Shown: positions 11,623 through 22,778 of the stretch, in pieces
Layout: every line of letters begins with the position of its first letter
How positions within the stretch are numbered: the stretch's first letter is position 1
Origin: Takakia lepidozioides
Taxonomy: Eukaryota; Streptophyta; Takakiopsida; Takakiales; Takakiaceae
Direction of reading: 5' to 3'
Assembly: GCA_030704615.1 (NCBI GenBank)
Contig: CM060731.1
Span: 74,254,756 to 74,318,755, forward strand
DNA: 64,000 nucleotides
The notes under the pieces: model-generated
What the model was told of the DNA's origin: nothing
The model's database searches: none
The model's input: the letters and a program-made list of their open reading frames with translations, nothing else
Made by a program: the position numbers and the translations under genes

Positions 11623-11805
11623 CGGCTATCTTAGAGGTTGCATTTGGGCCTCCACATAGGAAACGCACTTTGATGCATGGGGGATTGCACTTGGACTTAG
11701 ATGACACTGGACACTTGGGCCAACGGCATAGGCTACCCTAGTGCAATATAACCCATATTTTGGTACTTGTGGGGGTATCAATGATGCCAGCATTTCACAT
11801 TTGCA

Positions 11806-12100
11806 GACCTAGTATCAACAATGGTATAACAACCTTGATACCAACTTCGGGTAAAGAGAGAGAAGACCTATTATCAACAATGGTATAACAACCTTGATAC
11901 CAACTTCGGGTAAAGAGAGAGAAGACCTATTATCAACAATGGTATAAAAACCTTGATACCAACTTCGGGTAAAGAGAGAGAAGACCTAGTATCAACAATG
12001 GTATAAAAACCTTGATACCAACTTCGGGTAAAGAGAGAGAAGACCTAGTATTAACAATGGTATAAAAACCTTGATACCAACTTCGGGTAAAGAGAGAGAA
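11806..12100. repeat. 59 bp minisatellite, five units
   Basis: Units start at 11806, 11865, 11924, 11983 and 12042, each exactly 59 bp and nearly identical, then GACT starts a sixth that breaks off. Each contains CTTGATACCAACTTCGGGTA and a GAGAGAGA tract. Since 59 is not divisible by 3, a coding array is unlikely. Confidence 0.9.
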
Positions 12101-12945
12101 GACTCCGGCCAAGGCCGGCGTAACTAAGAGCCACTTCACCTTACAGCTACTGCTTCGGGTAAAGTATTTAAAAAATTACATTTCAAAAAGAAGCACACAC
12201 TCATTGTAGCATGCAAGTTCATATGCTTACTATAGAATGAGGTACCAAAAATATATATATATATATATGTGATGTCTCCCGAAGGGAGCGCAACTTATGG
12301 TGTCACTTATCCCAAAGGGCTACTGCCTTCCAGCGGGAAGGTGTTGAGGTACAACATTATAGACCAAATACCTCACTGCCGACTACTTTAGAAAAGACCA
12401 CTCTACCGTGATCGCAATCCAAGAATCAATATGAACTCGATTTTAAGTAAATCTAGACTTTCCAAAGTCCAGGAATTTATTTATTTATTTATTTAAATTG
12501 AATAAAAAATCACTATGAAAACTAATTTAAATAATTTTATTAAGTTTATTGTAGATGTTTAGTAAATATTGTTGTTCCCATAGAATCCATACCCTGATCA
12601 CATCCCTAATTTGAGGTGAAATCCTAGTTTTCTACAGTTTCACAGGCAGCACGGGAGACCTCATGTCCTTCACAGTTGCTACAGTTTCTTTATATTAGCC
12701 TACAAAAAAAATGCCAAACATTGTCACTCCAAAAGTAGAGGAGTATTATATCTGTTGTCTCAAGTTCGACATCTCCACTCAGGCAAGGGAGATTTCCCGA
12801 TCTATGATTAGAACATAGTAAGATAGAAAGACATCCCGTCGAGATACATATCAAAATGTTCAAAGTAATTTATAATTACAACATCACCAAACCAAATTTG
12901 TACAGACAAATTGAGGTCCCTCACTATGGGCACTAATCAACCATG
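12101..12945. other. No recognisable gene; (AT)n run at 12251-12268
   Basis: An AT dinucleotide run is followed by a short hairpin-like word (CTCCCGAAGGGAG at about 12277-12289). The rest is AT-rich sequence without a convincing ORF. Confidence 0.4.
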
Positions 12946-12947
12946 CC

Positions 12948-13230
12948 GCATTAGATGGGGCCATGGAGTTGAATGCGAAGGGTCCAGTTCCGCCAGCGTG
13001 GACCCCTCACGCCCACCCCCCGCTCCAACGCCTGCACACCGCGCAGCAACAGCCGCGCGGCACGCCCTCCCGTACCTCATGTTCCCGCTTCCGGGACATG
13101 AGACGTGCCTTCCCATCCCTCCTCTCATCCTGCCCTCATGCATGGCATCATCCTCCATCCCCCCTGCATGCCTTCATCCTCCCCATGCTACATGGCATCC
13201 CAAGCATACATCATGCCCTCTTTCAAAATC
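12948..13230 (+). repeat. Dispersed ~285 bp repeat, copy 1
   Basis: The stretch from GCATTAGATGGGGCC to CATGCCCTCTTTCAAAA has a close relative in opposite orientation at about 24600-24893. Shared words include GGAGTTGAATGCGA, CCGCCAGCGTGGACC and CCCTGCATGCCTTCATCC. The pair brackets the chromovirus and both PPR relics. The GC-rich interior yields proline-rich open frames that are probably not genes. Confidence 0.7.
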
Positions 13231-13586
13231 ATTCTGACATCTATTCAAATTTCAATTGGCAAATCTGAAGAAAGAATGGACGTTGGGATATATGCCACAT
13301 CGTCACATACACTCCAACCCTAATCCAGGGTTCTGCTACCCTCATTGTGCATTTCCTTGTACAGTAGTTCTCTCCATGCCTTCCAAACGCGTCCCCACCC
13401 TGGCACTCTGCGTTCATCTTCCATATTGAATTGTGTTTGTATAATGTTGCCCACATGAACATGTTACATTGCATTGTAAGTTGCAATCATGTAGATGTCT
13501 GGCCCACATGAAGAAGTTTGTGCTTGCATAGGGTCCAATTTGTTGTCTGATGCATGAATTTCCATTGCAGCTAGACATGCCCACAA
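13231..13586. other. Unique sequence left of the retrotransposon
   Basis: No gene is recognised. The last five bases before the LTR (13582-13586, CACAA) are one copy of the target site duplication. Joining 13586 to 20564 restores the empty site. Confidence 0.5.
13582..13586. repeat. Target site duplication, left copy (CACAA)
   Basis: CACAA immediately precedes the 5' LTR and reappears at 20559-20563 immediately after the 3' LTR. Five bp is the usual length for Ty3/gypsy integration, and it fixes both element borders. Confidence 0.9.
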
Positions 13587-14310
13587 TGTCGCGGCCCTTT
13601 GCCTTGAGGGCAGGGGGTCGGGACACATGAGGGGCTGCCCCTGTGGTGGGGGCAGCGGCAGCGATAGGTATGGGGGGCTGAAGCACCCTTGAGTGCCCAA
13701 GGCACTCAAGGAGGCGGAGGCGCTCACTAGGTGGAGCCCCGCACACCGGGTTGCGGTGGAGGTGGCTCCACAAGGGGTGGTGGTAGCTTAGTGGGACTTA
13801 GTGGGGGTGGCATAGGACTCACCATGGGGTGGAGACCTCGAGGTGGGAGTCGTGGGGAGTCTTGGGACTCATCACGGTCCATTGGGGCCGCGGTGAGTGG
13901 GCCAAGACTCACCGCGACTCACCACCGGGAGTCGAGGGTTTTCGTGGTGGTTCGCCATAAAATGGCATGGCTGGTTATGAAACCCCCGCGGACAGCTACA
14001 GAAGTATATATAGGGAGTAGTAACCCCGAGAACGGTGCAAGCCCGTTGGTGACCAAAAACTAGTGAGTAAGCGAGCGAGCCGGAAAGCGACCAAAGAGTG
14101 GGGAGCTGTTCCGGACTGCCATCTACCAAAGGGAATTCTCCTAGTCCCAAATAGGTGGAGGGTTTAGAGGGAAGCGGAAGGGGACCGTTATGTCCCGGTG
14201 AGCAGCCGAAACTCCAAGTTGGCCCGGCGGCCAGGTTGGGAGTCAGGCGCGCGCATCAAAGCGAGTAACTATGACTTGAAGGGGAGTTTACCGAACTGAG
14301 GTGTGCGACA
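13587..14310 (+). repeat. 5' LTR of chromovirus copy 1
   Basis: 724 bp, from TGTCGCGGCC to GTGTGCGACA. A TATATATAG box at 14005-14013 probably drives transcription. The U3 part carries several GGACTCAC / GGGAGTCG words in both orientations (about 13820-13935). Confidence 0.95.
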
Positions 14311-14312
14311 CT

Positions 14313-14324
14313 TGGTATCAGAGC
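14313..14324 (+). promoter_or_regulatory. Primer binding site (initiator tRNA-Met type)
   Basis: TGGTATCAGAGC two bases after the 5' LTR is the standard plant retrotransposon primer site, complementary to the 3' end of initiator tRNA-Met. Confidence 0.93.
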
Positions 14325-14365
14325 TTAGAGTTCAGTACGCGATCGTCCTTGGGATTGGCCTCATC

Positions 14366-17300
14366 ATGGGGTCGGGCAAGCCGAAGCGAAAGCGGAACGG
14401 CCCAAAAGATGATGATCCCGGTGAGCCCGATGGGGGCGACGTGTCACCGAGGCGGCCGTTTGAGGAAGCGATTAATGTTTCCGAAAACGAGGCCGCTCAG
14501 GAGCGGGAGGAATCCGAGGAGTCGGAGCCCGAGGAATCTTTGAGAGCTCCGACAAACCAAGAGATGCCTCCCATGCCGGCAGCCTTTTGGGAAGGGTTGT
14601 TGGCGCAGTTTGGCGGGACGTTGAAAGACGTGTTGAAGGCGGCTAATGCCACTTCCACCAAGGCAAAGTTTAAGGTGAAGCCTAAGGAACCCGGCACCTT
14701 CGAGGGCGTTCGAAACCGGAAGGCACTCAACACCTGGCTCCTGGAGCTAGAGCAGTACTTCCGGGCGGCCAAGTTGAGTGACGAGGATCGGGTGGAAGTG
14801 GCTCCCACCTATTTGAGGGGCTATGCTCAACAATGGTGGCAGAAACGCCTTCACGACCGAGGCCCAAGCCCGGAAACCTTGAACTGGAGTGAGTTCAAGG
14901 AATTGATGAAGAGACAGTTTGTGCCCCTCAACGCATCCTGGCTTGCCCGGGACAAGATGAGGAATTTGAAGCAAACAGATGACATTCGGGGGTATGTCCA
15001 GGCTTTCAATGTGCTGTTGCTCGAAGTCGCGGACATGGCAGAACCAGAAATGGTCTTCAACTTTGTGGCGGGACTGGCCCCATGGGCTAGGCGGAAGTTG
15101 GAGGAGAAGCCACCCAAGACTTTGAACGAGGCAATTGAGAGAGCTGAATGTTTCTCGGATGTCCCTAGGGGTGAGAGACAAGGCCGTACGGAGCTGAACC
15201 ACAAGAAGACCCGGCGGGAAGGTGACTCCTCCCGACCGGAAAAGAAGTGGGATAGGCCACGCGGCGAAAATGGCACGTGGAAATCGAAGGGAGGTCCTTC
15301 ACACGTCAAGGCGGCACCCGGTGCTTCGAAAGGAAAAGCGGGTGGAGCGACTTATGGCGGACAGAAGGCGACCTTTGATGGAGTGTGTTTCAATTGCGGG
15401 GAGCCCGGGCACATGGCCAAGAAGTGCACGAAGCCCCGGCAATTGAACATGACTCGGGCGACCACGGAGCTGTCGGAAGATACCATCAGTCGCTTGGTGG
15501 AAGCGGTGGTCGCCAGGACTTGCAAGGTAGGCAAATTTTCTTGTGAGTTGTATCAGGAAACTGGCGCCTTACGAAAAGGGAGTCAGTTATTGTTCGTGGA
15601 TGGGATAATATCCGGAACTAATGTGTCGTTGTTGGTGGACACAGGAGCGTCGCACTCCTTCATGACGCCGGCGGCGGCGCGAAAGTTGGGACTCCCGACA
15701 AGTGACGTGGGGGCCTCTATTGAGGTGCGCTCTGCCAAAGGAGAACCTCAGTTGGCGACAAGGTTGGCGTTTGATGTTCCTCTTCAACTGGGGAGTTGGG
15801 AGGGACGTGAGAACTTCACTATCTGCGAGATCGATGGAGTGGATCTCATTTTGGGAATGACCTTTTTGAGCAAATCCGGAGCGGTCATAGATGGCCGCAA
15901 GAGAGTAGTCACGCTGCCATGTGGGAATGGTGGCGAGGTTTTACGAGTGTCGGAAACGCCCAAATCCGTGGGAGGGCGAATAAACCTTCTATCAGCAAAG
16001 GAGTGGGCCGTGGAGGAGACACACGAGTCCCAGTTTTTGCTTTACATTAGAGAAGTGAAAGGAGAAGGCGATGGGGAGCCGAGCCCAGATTGGATCAAGG
16101 GGATTTTGGAGAAATACCAGGATGTGATGCCGGAGGATTTACCAAGCGGCTTGCCACCGCGAAGAGGAGTTGACCACAAAATTGAGGTGATACCGGGATC
16201 GGAACCGCCTGCCAAGGCGCCCTACCGGTTGAGCCACAAAGAGTTGGTCGAGCTGAAGACTCAGCTCAAAGATCTAATGTCAAAGGGGTACATCCGGCCG
16301 AGTAAGTCACCTTACGGAGCCCCGGTGCTATTTGCAGACAAGAAGGATGGGACGCTGCGGATGTGTGTCGATTACAGGGCTCTGAATAAGGTGACTATCA
16401 AAAACCGGTACCCTTTGCCAAGGATCGACGACCTCTTCGATCGGTTGGCAGGAGCGAAGTATTTCAGCCGGATCGACTTGCGCTCCGGCTATCACCAAAT
16501 TCGGGTGGCGGAAGGAGATGAGGAGAAGACCGCGTGCAGGACAAGGTATGGTTCATATGAGTTCTTGGTGATGCCTTTTGGGCTCACCAATGCACCAGCG
16601 ACATTTAGCACGCTGATGAACAGCCTTTTCCAGGAGTGGTTGGATGACTTTGTGATCGTGTACATCGACGACATCTTGGTGTACTCGAAAACAAAGGAGG
16701 AGCACCTGGAGCACCTCAAAAGGGTGTTCCAAAAATTGCGAGAAGGGAAGCTGTATGCCAAAGCTTCAAAGTGCGAATTCGGGGTCACAAAAGTGGAGTT
16801 CTTGGGGCACGTGATTACACAGGATGGGATCAAAATGGATGACAGAAAGGTGAGGGCGATCTTGGACTGGGAGCCTCCGACTTCGGTCCCGGGAGTGCGA
16901 TCCTTCCTAGGACTCGCCTCCTATTACCGGAAGTATGTGAGAAATTTCGCCAAGATCGCGGGGCCGCTGTCGGACCTTCTGTGTAAATCCAAAGTCTGGG
17001 TATGGAACACATTTTGTGGCCAAGCTTTTGCTGAATTGAAGCAGCGGATGACGGAAGCTCCAGTCTTAAAAATCCCGGAGTTCGATCGTCCGTTTGAGAT
17101 TCATACAGATGCATCGGACTTCGCAATTGGGGGTGTACTTATGCAAGATGGACGTCCAGTGGCTTACGAAAGTAAGAAACTGAATGAAGTGGAGCGACGG
17201 TGGCCGACGCACGAAAAAGAGATGAAGGCGGTGGTACATTGCCTTGAACTCTGGCGCCACTATGTTGGTTCCAACCCAGTGAAGGTGTTCACGGACAATG

Positions 17301-18928
17301 TCACGGTGAAGTATTTTGCCACGCAGCCCAAGTTGTCCCCAAAACAACTTAGGTGGCAAGATACTTTGGCAGTGTTCGACGTGGATATCCAGTACAAACC
17401 GGGACGGGACAATGTGGTGGCCGATGCTTTAAGTAGAAAGCAGCAGCTCTTGTTGGTGTACAAGGGCGAGACGGCGCTCCAAAGGAAGATCCGGAAGGCT
17501 TGCCGGAAGGATGAGCTGGCAAAGTGCGTGATGCAGAACTTGAGAATGGGGGTTAAATCGCAGTTCCACTTGCAAAACGGACTGCTCCGGTATAAGCAAA
17601 AACGTCTCTATGTGCCAAAGGGAGGGATCAGGGATAGTCTCTTGAGAGAATGCCATGATAGCCCGCTTGCGGGCCACGGTGGAGCCAAGCGCACTGCGGC
17701 ACTCTTGAAGAAAGAGTATTTCTGGCCCAAACTGAGGGAGGAGGCAGAGGAGTATGTAAAGACATGCACCACATGCCAACAAAACCGGAGCGAGTATAAA
17801 AAGCAAGCGGGGCTGTTACAACCCTTGCCGATTCCAGAGGGGACTTGGGAAAGCGTCTCGATGGATTTCATGACTGCTATGCCGCTGTCAAAAGGATTCG
17901 ATGCAATCATGGTGGTGGTAGATAGGTTCAGTAAAATGGCCCATTTCATCCCCACCAAGGAGACGGCAACTGCGCAGGAGACAGGGCGACTTTACTTCGC
18001 CCACGTCTTAAAGCATCATGGAGTCCCGAAGGATATTGTCTCGGACCGCGACCCAAAGTTTACGAGTAAATTCTGGAGAGCACTTTGGAAGAAGATGGGG
18101 ACGAGGCTGAAGATGAGCACCGCCTTCCGACCTACGACGGACGGCCAAACGGAAAGAGTGAATTCCGTAGTGAAGCAATTCTTGCGGAATTACGTGTCGG
18201 CAGACCAATCAGACTGGATGGAACACTTAGACGCGGCAGAGTTCTGTTATAATAACACAGAACACTCCGCGACGGGAGTTTCCCCTTTTGTGTTGGTCTA
18301 TGGAAAAGCACCTCTGGTGCCGACAAGTTGGGCCGCCCAGGACGTTGAGGAACCGGCAGTAGCGGCGGTACTGGAAGAACGCGAGCGTTTGTTGAAGCTC
18401 GCAAAGTACAACATTGCCAAAGCTAGGAAACGGTATGAAAGGCAGGCGAATCGGAAGCGGAGGGAAGTGAAGTTTGAGGCAGGCACAGAGGTCTGGTTGA
18501 ACATCAAGAATTTTCGACTACCTCCGGAAATGAGTCCGAAGTTCGTACCTCCGTATGCGGGCCCCTTTCGCATTCGGAGGGTTATGAATGAGGATGTGTA
18601 TGAATTGGAGCTGCCAGCAAACAGCAAGGTGCACCCAGTATTCCATGTCTCCCTTTTGAAGCCTTACTTCAAAGATGAAGCACGTCCGAATCGGCAGCAA
18701 GTGTTGCGTCCGCCACCTATGCTGTTGGATCATGAAAATGAACCCGAGTACGAGGTGGAGGCAATACTTAAGTCGAGGAGGTTCAAGAACCGAGAAACGG
18801 AGTATCTCGTCAAATGGAAGGGCTATCATCTTGTGGAGGCATCTTGGGTGCGTGCCTCAGAAATGGGAAACGCATCCGAGGCAGTTGCAGCGTTCGAAGG
18901 GCGACCTCAAAAGCGGAAGAAGCGTTGA
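14366..18928 (+). CDS. Gag-Pol polyprotein of a chromovirus
   Basis: One 1520-residue ORF from the first ATG ([10 protein letters not shown]). Domains in order: retrotransposon Gag (about 60-280); CCHC zinc knuckle [14 protein letters not shown] (341-354); aspartic protease [11 protein letters not shown] (D425); reverse transcriptase with YIDD at 766-769; RNase H with [11 protein letters not shown] (D915); integrase zinc-binding H1097, H1104, C1134, C1137; integrase core D1167, D1227, E1263 (35 residues between the last two, as expected); and a C-terminal chromodomain (about 1462-1510, [16 protein letters not shown]). All key residues are present, so the copy may be autonomous. Gag and Pol share one frame, so no frameshift is needed. 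The chromodomain would direct integration towards modified histones. An upstream in-frame stretch from 14303 is unlikely to be used, since it begins inside the LTR without an ATG. Confidence 0.95.
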   Translation: MGSGKPKRKRNGPKDDDPGEPDGGDVSPRRPFEEAINVSENEAAQEREESEESEPEESLRAPTNQEMPPMPAAFWEGLLAQFGGTLKDVLKAANATSTKAKFKVKPKEPGTFEGVRNRKALNTWLLELEQYFRAAKLSDEDRVEVAPTYLRGYAQQWWQKRLHDRGPSPETLNWSEFKELMKRQFVPLNASWLARDKMRNLKQTDDIRGYVQAFNVLLLEVADMAEPEMVFNFVAGLAPWARRKLEEKPPKTLNEAIERAECFSDVPRGERQGRTELNHKKTRREGDSSRPEKKWDRPRGENGTWKSKGGPSHVKAAPGASKGKAGGATYGGQKATFDGVCFNCGEPGHMAKKCTKPRQLNMTRATTELSEDTISRLVEAVVARTCKVGKFSCELYQETGALRKGSQLLFVDGIISGTNVSLLVDTGASHSFMTPAAARKLGLPTSDVGASIEVRSAKGEPQLATRLAFDVPLQLGSWEGRENFTICEIDGVDLILGMTFLSKSGAVIDGRKRVVTLPCGNGGEVLRVSETPKSVGGRINLLSAKEWAVEETHESQFLLYIREVKGEGDGEPSPDWIKGILEKYQDVMPEDLPSGLPPRRGVDHKIEVIPGSEPPAKAPYRLSHKELVELKTQLKDLMSKGYIRPSKSPYGAPVLFADKKDGTLRMCVDYRALNKVTIKNRYPLPRIDDLFDRLAGAKYFSRIDLRSGYHQIRVAEGDEEKTACRTRYGSYEFLVMPFGLTNAPATFSTLMNSLFQEWLDDFVIVYIDDILVYSKTKEEHLEHLKRVFQKLREGKLYAKASKCEFGVTKVEFLGHVITQDGIKMDDRKVRAILDWEPPTSVPGVRSFLGLASYYRKYVRNFAKIAGPLSDLLCKSKVWVWNTFCGQAFAELKQRMTEAPVLKIPEFDRPFEIHTDASDFAIGGVLMQDGRPVAYESKKLNEVERRWPTHEKEMKAVVHCLELWRHYVGSNPVKVFTDNVTVKYFATQPKLSPKQLRWQDTLAVFDVDIQYKPGRDNVVADALSRKQQLLLVYKGETALQRKIRKACRKDELAKCVMQNLRMGVKSQFHLQNGLLRYKQKRLYVPKGGIRDSLLRECHDSPLAGHGGAKRTAALLKKEYFWPKLREEAEEYVKTCTTCQQNRSEYKKQAGLLQPLPIPEGTWESVSMDFMTAMPLSKGFDAIMVVVDRFSKMAHFIPTKETATAQETGRLYFAHVLKHHGVPKDIVSDRDPKFTSKFWRALWKKMGTRLKMSTAFRPTTDGQTERVNSVVKQFLRNYVSADQSDWMEHLDAAEFCYNNTEHSATGVSPFVLVYGKAPLVPTSWAAQDVEEPAVAAVLEERERLLKLAKYNIAKARKRYERQANRKRREVKFEAGTEVWLNIKNFRLPPEMSPKFVPPYAGPFRIRRVMNEDVYELELPANSKVHPVFHVSLLKPYFKDEARPNRQQVLRPPPMLLDHENEPEYEVEAILKSRRFKNRETEYLVKWKGYHLVEASWVRASEMGNASEAVAAFEGRPQKRKKR

Positions 18929-19834
18929 TGGGGACATCAACCTTGGAGCGTGGGGGAGGAAATGCATGCTTAGCCCGGTTTAGCTAGCTCAGGAATCCGA
19001 TTGCAAAAACTTGTATTGTACAAAAATTTGTGATAAAGGAAATGGGTTCCAAATATTGTGCGTCCTATTGTGTTTGGAATGGTGATGCATGGTGTGGTTG
19101 GCTGGTGTGTAGAATGCATGCTAGCTTACAAAAGTGGGAGAGGTAAATTGGGTTAATCGTGTGTTTGCGTAGTGCCGAAATCGGGTGACTCCCATCCAAG
19201 GGGCAAGGAAACTTGCGCCTTATTTGGGAGTTCAAGTGCTAGTGCGCACCTGGCGCGTGCGCGTACTATAACTGCGCTACCGAGGGGGTTGCCTTGTAGT
19301 GCGGGCTAACGCGGAAGCTACGTGCTTCCGTTCACGTACTATAATCGTGTAGCCTCGGGACGAAGTCGTAGTGCGGCTTCGGCGTGTTCCCGTACCTCAG
19401 GCCAGCATTCCAAGGCGGACCCAATTGTAGTGATTGGGGCGCACGGTTGGTTCAAGGTTATCTTCCTAGTCAAAGAGGGTTCCAGGTGAACCCTTGCTCA
19501 AGGTGATGCCAAAAGCGGCATCATGAGCGATCGCAAGCAATGTTGTTGCAGTAAGGCGATTCGATCCTCGGGGAGGATCGTTCCTTGGCCTTGAAGTAGG
19601 CCAAGAAGAGTGCACTGGGAGGAGCTGGAGAGGCTCCACCCTTGGCCGGGACTTGGAGGAAGTCGGCCGAACTAGCTAGTGGAGAGTGGAGTCAAGTGTG
19701 GGGTTTGGTTCTTTGCCATGGGACGCCATGGTACGGAAACAAACTCCTTGATGTGGGACGCCACAACTTGGATGTTCGTTTCTACAAAATGGACAAGTCG
19801 ATGAGGACATCGACTCCCTGTTGGTAGGGGTGTG
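18929..19834 (+). other. Non-coding region between pol and the 3' LTR
   Basis: About 900 bp without an ORF. A purine tract GTGGGGGAGGAAATG at about 18951-18965 resembles a plant gypsy polypurine tract but sits ~870 bp from the LTR. A ~73 bp direct repeat starts at 19262 and 19335 (both CGTACTATAA), with a small hairpin CGGAAGC-TACGT-GCTTCCG near 19311-19330. The same arrangement is kept in copy 2 (about 63228 and 63301). Confidence 0.7.
19822..19834 (+). promoter_or_regulatory. Candidate polypurine tract next to the 3' LTR
   Basis: TGGTAGGGGTGTG directly precedes the 3' LTR in both copies (19822-19834 and 63788-63800). It is only partly purine, so the role is inferred from position. Confidence 0.4.
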
Positions 19835-20558
19835 TGTCGCGGCCCTTTGCCTTGAGGGCAGGGGGTCGGGACACATGAGGGGCTGCCCCTGTGGTGGGGG
19901 CAGCGGCAGCGATAGGTATGGGGGGCTGAAGCACCCTTGAGTGCCCAAGGCACTCAAGGAGGCGGAGGCGCTCACTAGGTGGAGCCCCGCACACCGGGTT
20001 GCGGTGGAGGTGGCTCCACAAGGGGTGGTGGTAGCTTAGTGGGACTTAGTGGGGGTGGCATAGGACTCACCATGGGGTGGAGACCTCGAGGTGGGAGTCG
20101 TGGGGAGTCTTGGGACTCATCACGGTCCATTGGGGCCGCGGTGAGTGGGCCAAGACTCACCGCGACTCACCACCGGGAGTCGAGGGTTTTCGTGGTGGTT
20201 CGCCATAAAATGGCATGGCTGGTTATGAAACCCCCGCGGACAGCTACAGAAGTATATATAGGGAGTAGTAACCCCGAGAACGGTGCAAGCCCGTTGGTGA
20301 CCAAAAACTAGTGAGTAAGCGAGCGAGCCGGAAAGCGACCAAAGAGTGGGGAGCTGTTCCGGACTGCCATCTACCAAAGGGAATTCTCCTAGTCCCAAAT
20401 AGGTGGAGGGTTTAGAGGGAAGCGGAAGGGGACCGTTATGTCCCGGTGAGCAGCCGAAACTCCAAGTTGGCCCGGCGGCCAGGTTGGGAGTCAGGCGCGC
20501 GCATCAAAGCGAGTAACTATGACTTGAAGGGGAGTTTACCGAACTGAGGTGTGCGACA
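19835..20558 (+). repeat. 3' LTR of chromovirus copy 1
   Basis: 724 bp, same length as the 5' LTR and no difference noticed on reading. TATA-like box at 20253-20261. Ends at GCGACA before the CACAA duplication. Confidence 0.95.
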
Positions 20559-20563
20559 CACAA
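20559..20563. repeat. Target site duplication, right copy (CACAA)
   Basis: Matches 13582-13586 exactly. Confidence 0.9.
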
Positions 20564-20715
20564 TCTGCCAGCACCATGTGGTTGAATCTATCGCTGCCCA
20601 GGGGCCCACTGGTGGTTTTCACAAAGAAGTCCAAGATCACCAGACTTCAGACATAAGTGCGCAATGGATAGCAGGTTGGTTGAACCCTCCTTGGGTGAAA
20701 GCAGAGCTAGCTGTC

Positions 20716-22262
20716 ATGATACAAGGTCTAGCACAGTGTGGTGATGCAAGGATACTATGTATGGCAGGGCGACTGAAAGACGCGGTGCACATTTTGAACC
20801 GGCCAAGACATTTCGGCAGACTCCGACACTTACGTCTGTCTCTTACAGGAGTGCATCAACATGCAAGGCCTAGAAGAAGGAAAGCAAGTGCATGCCCACA
20901 TTATCCGAACTGGGTTCAAGCCAAAAGTCTTCTTACTTAACACCCTTATGAACATGTACGCCAAGTGCAGGAGCGTGCTGGATGCACGGCAAATGTTTGA
21001 CAACATGCCTAAACGAGTGATATTTACCTGGAATATAATGATAGCAGGATATGCCAATTATGGGTGCGGGAGGGAGGCAATTGAGATGTATGAGCAAATG
21101 ATGCAGGAAGGGACGACACCCAATAAGGTGACATTCATATGCATTGGCAAAGCATGTGCCTGTCTGGCATCCCTGGAGAAGGGCAAAGGGGTCCATGCCG
21201 ACATTATCAGAGTTGGGATTGCACCAGATGTGATTATGGAGACTACCCTTGTTGACATGTATGTCAAATGTGGGAGCATGCAATATGTGCGTCAAGTGTT
21301 TGATAATTATACTCATCATGGGTGTTGTATGGAGGCTTTTGAGATGTATGGGCAAATGATACATGAAGAGGTGACTCCGGACAAAATAACTTTCAATTGC
21401 GTTCTCAGGGCATGTGGCAGCCTAGCAGCCCTGGAGAAGGGCAAAGAGGTTCATGCTAACATTATCAAATGTGGAATTCCACCAGCTATCATCCTGGAGA
21501 CTGCCCTCAAAAACATGTACGCCAAATGTGGGAACATGAAGGATGCGCTTGAAGTGTTTGACAACATGGCTGAGTGTGATGTTGTGTCATGGAGCACTAT
21601 GATTGCAGGATATGCTCAGAATCACTGTGGTAGGGAGGCTTTTGGCATCTATGACCACATGATTAAGGAAGGCGTGGCACCCAATAAATCACATATATCT
21701 TCTAAATGTTTGTGCCAGCCTTGTAAGCCTGGAAAAGGGCAAAGAACTACATGCTGAGATAATCAAATCTGGAATCCCAACACATGTCATTCTGAACACT
21801 GCCCTTGTTAACATGTATGCAAAATGTGGGAGCATGGAGGATGCCATTCAACTGTTTGACAAAATAGCTCAACGGAATGTGGTTTCATGGAATGCGGTGA
21901 TTGCAGGATGTGGTCAGCATGGTTGTGCCAGGGACGCCCTTCAATTATTTGAACAAATGCAAGAGAAAGGGTTGAAGCCAAATAGTGTCACATTTATTTG
22001 TGTTCTCTCTGCATGTAGCCATGTAAGCCGAGTGGATGAGGGTTGTCACTACTTTGATTACATGAATCAAGTTCATAGCCTTGCTCCTACAGAGGAGCAT
22101 TTTGGCCACATGGTGGACCTTTTTGCGCGTGTAGGAATATTGATTGATGCGGAGGAGTTTGCCAACAGAATGTCTATCAAACCAGGTACTTCAGTGTGGG
22201 GGGCCTTGCTTGGTGCCTGCAGAATTCATGGCAATGTGGCGGTAGCCGAACTCTTTTGCTTG
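20716..22262 (+). pseudogene. PPR protein pseudogene (PLS class), plus strand
   Basis: Pentatricopeptide repeats run from about 20833 (TYVCLLQECINMQGLEEGKQ) through motifs such as LLNTLMNMYAKC, GKGVHADIIRVGIAPDVI, MYAKCGNMKDALEVFDNMAE and VVSWSTMIAGYAQN, to the E-type end SVWGALLGACRIHGN (about 22192-22235). PLS-class PPR proteins bind organellar RNA one base per repeat. Lesions: a frameshift around 20800-20835 separates the N-terminal part, one motif has lost about 15-20 residues (after about 21300), a frameshift occurs near 21690, and the similarity stops near 22262. The next PPR relic lies tail-to-tail with it. Confidence 0.8.
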
Positions 22263-22412
22263 CAAAGCAGGGGTTGGGTTCATCTGCAAGTTTTTCAATT
22301 TTTATTTTTATTTTATTGTGGCAAAATGCCTCCTGCAGTTGAATCCGCAGGAGGCTGCGACTTGCTCCTCCACCGCATCTGCAGTACAAAGCGTGTGTCA
22401 AGCACATACCCC

Positions 22413-22778
22413 GTCTCCTTCATCTGCCCAGACAATCTTTTTGGCTAAGCATGGATTTCCTTAATTCTGGGATGCAGTTTGTCATCTACAACAAAGCTGT
22501 GCGCCCTGTTGCCAACCTCAATGCAGCAACGACCTGGCTCATTCCTAACCTCTATGACCTTCATCATTTTTCTCACCTTTGCACTATCATCCTCGCCTCC
22601 TTCATCTGCCCAGACAATCTTCTCAGCTAAACATGGATTTTCTTAATTCTGGGATGCAGTTTGTCATCTACAACAAAGGTATGCGCCCTGTTGCCAACCA
22701 CAATGCAGCAGTGACCTGGCTCTTTCCTAAATCCTCTAACCTTCATCATTTTTCTCACCTTTGCACTATCATCCCACC
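22413..22778. repeat. Tandem duplication, 182 bp unit (two copies)
   Basis: 22413-22594 and about 22595-22778 share CTCCTTCATCTGCCCAGACA, ATTCTGGGATGCAGTTTGTC and TTTCTCACCTTTGCACTATC at a constant 182 bp offset. The second copy is the C-terminal end of the minus-strand PPR pseudogene (HTFVVDDKLHPRIKKIHV), so the end of that gene was duplicated in place. Confidence 0.85.

Larger units (their letters stand above)
13587..20558 (+). mobile_element. Complete Ty3/gypsy chromovirus, copy 1 (6972 bp)
   Basis: The element has two 724 bp LTRs (TGTCGC...GCGACA ends), a tRNA-Met-type primer binding site, a single uninterrupted gag-pol ORF ending in a chromodomain, a ~900 bp region after pol, and a 5 bp target duplication. 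The LTRs look identical on reading, which implies recent insertion. Gag and pol are in one frame. It landed about 150 bp upstream of the first recognisable part of a PPR pseudogene. A second, decayed copy begins at 57641 and a third fragment lies at 22986-23629. Confidence 0.95.

Noticed and set aside
11806-12100. Possible CRISPR-like array
   Set aside because: Units are contiguous with no unique spacers, and the window is plant nuclear DNA; it is a minisatellite.
12911-13268. Proline-rich protein gene
   Set aside because: All frames are Pro/Ser/His-rich due to base composition, and the stretch is a dispersed repeat also found inverted at 24.6-24.9 kb.
13872-14150. Antisense 92-residue frame present in all three complete LTRs
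   Set aside because: It is preserved because the LTRs are similar, has no motif and lies across the transcription start region.
14303-14365. Upstream extension of gag-pol by 21 codons
   Set aside because: It would start inside the LTR without an ATG and cover the primer binding site; the ATG at 14366 is the natural start.
20716-22262. Functional PPR gene with introns hiding the frameshifts
   Set aside because: No GT-AG pair restores the frame at the breaks, and one repeat is internally deleted.
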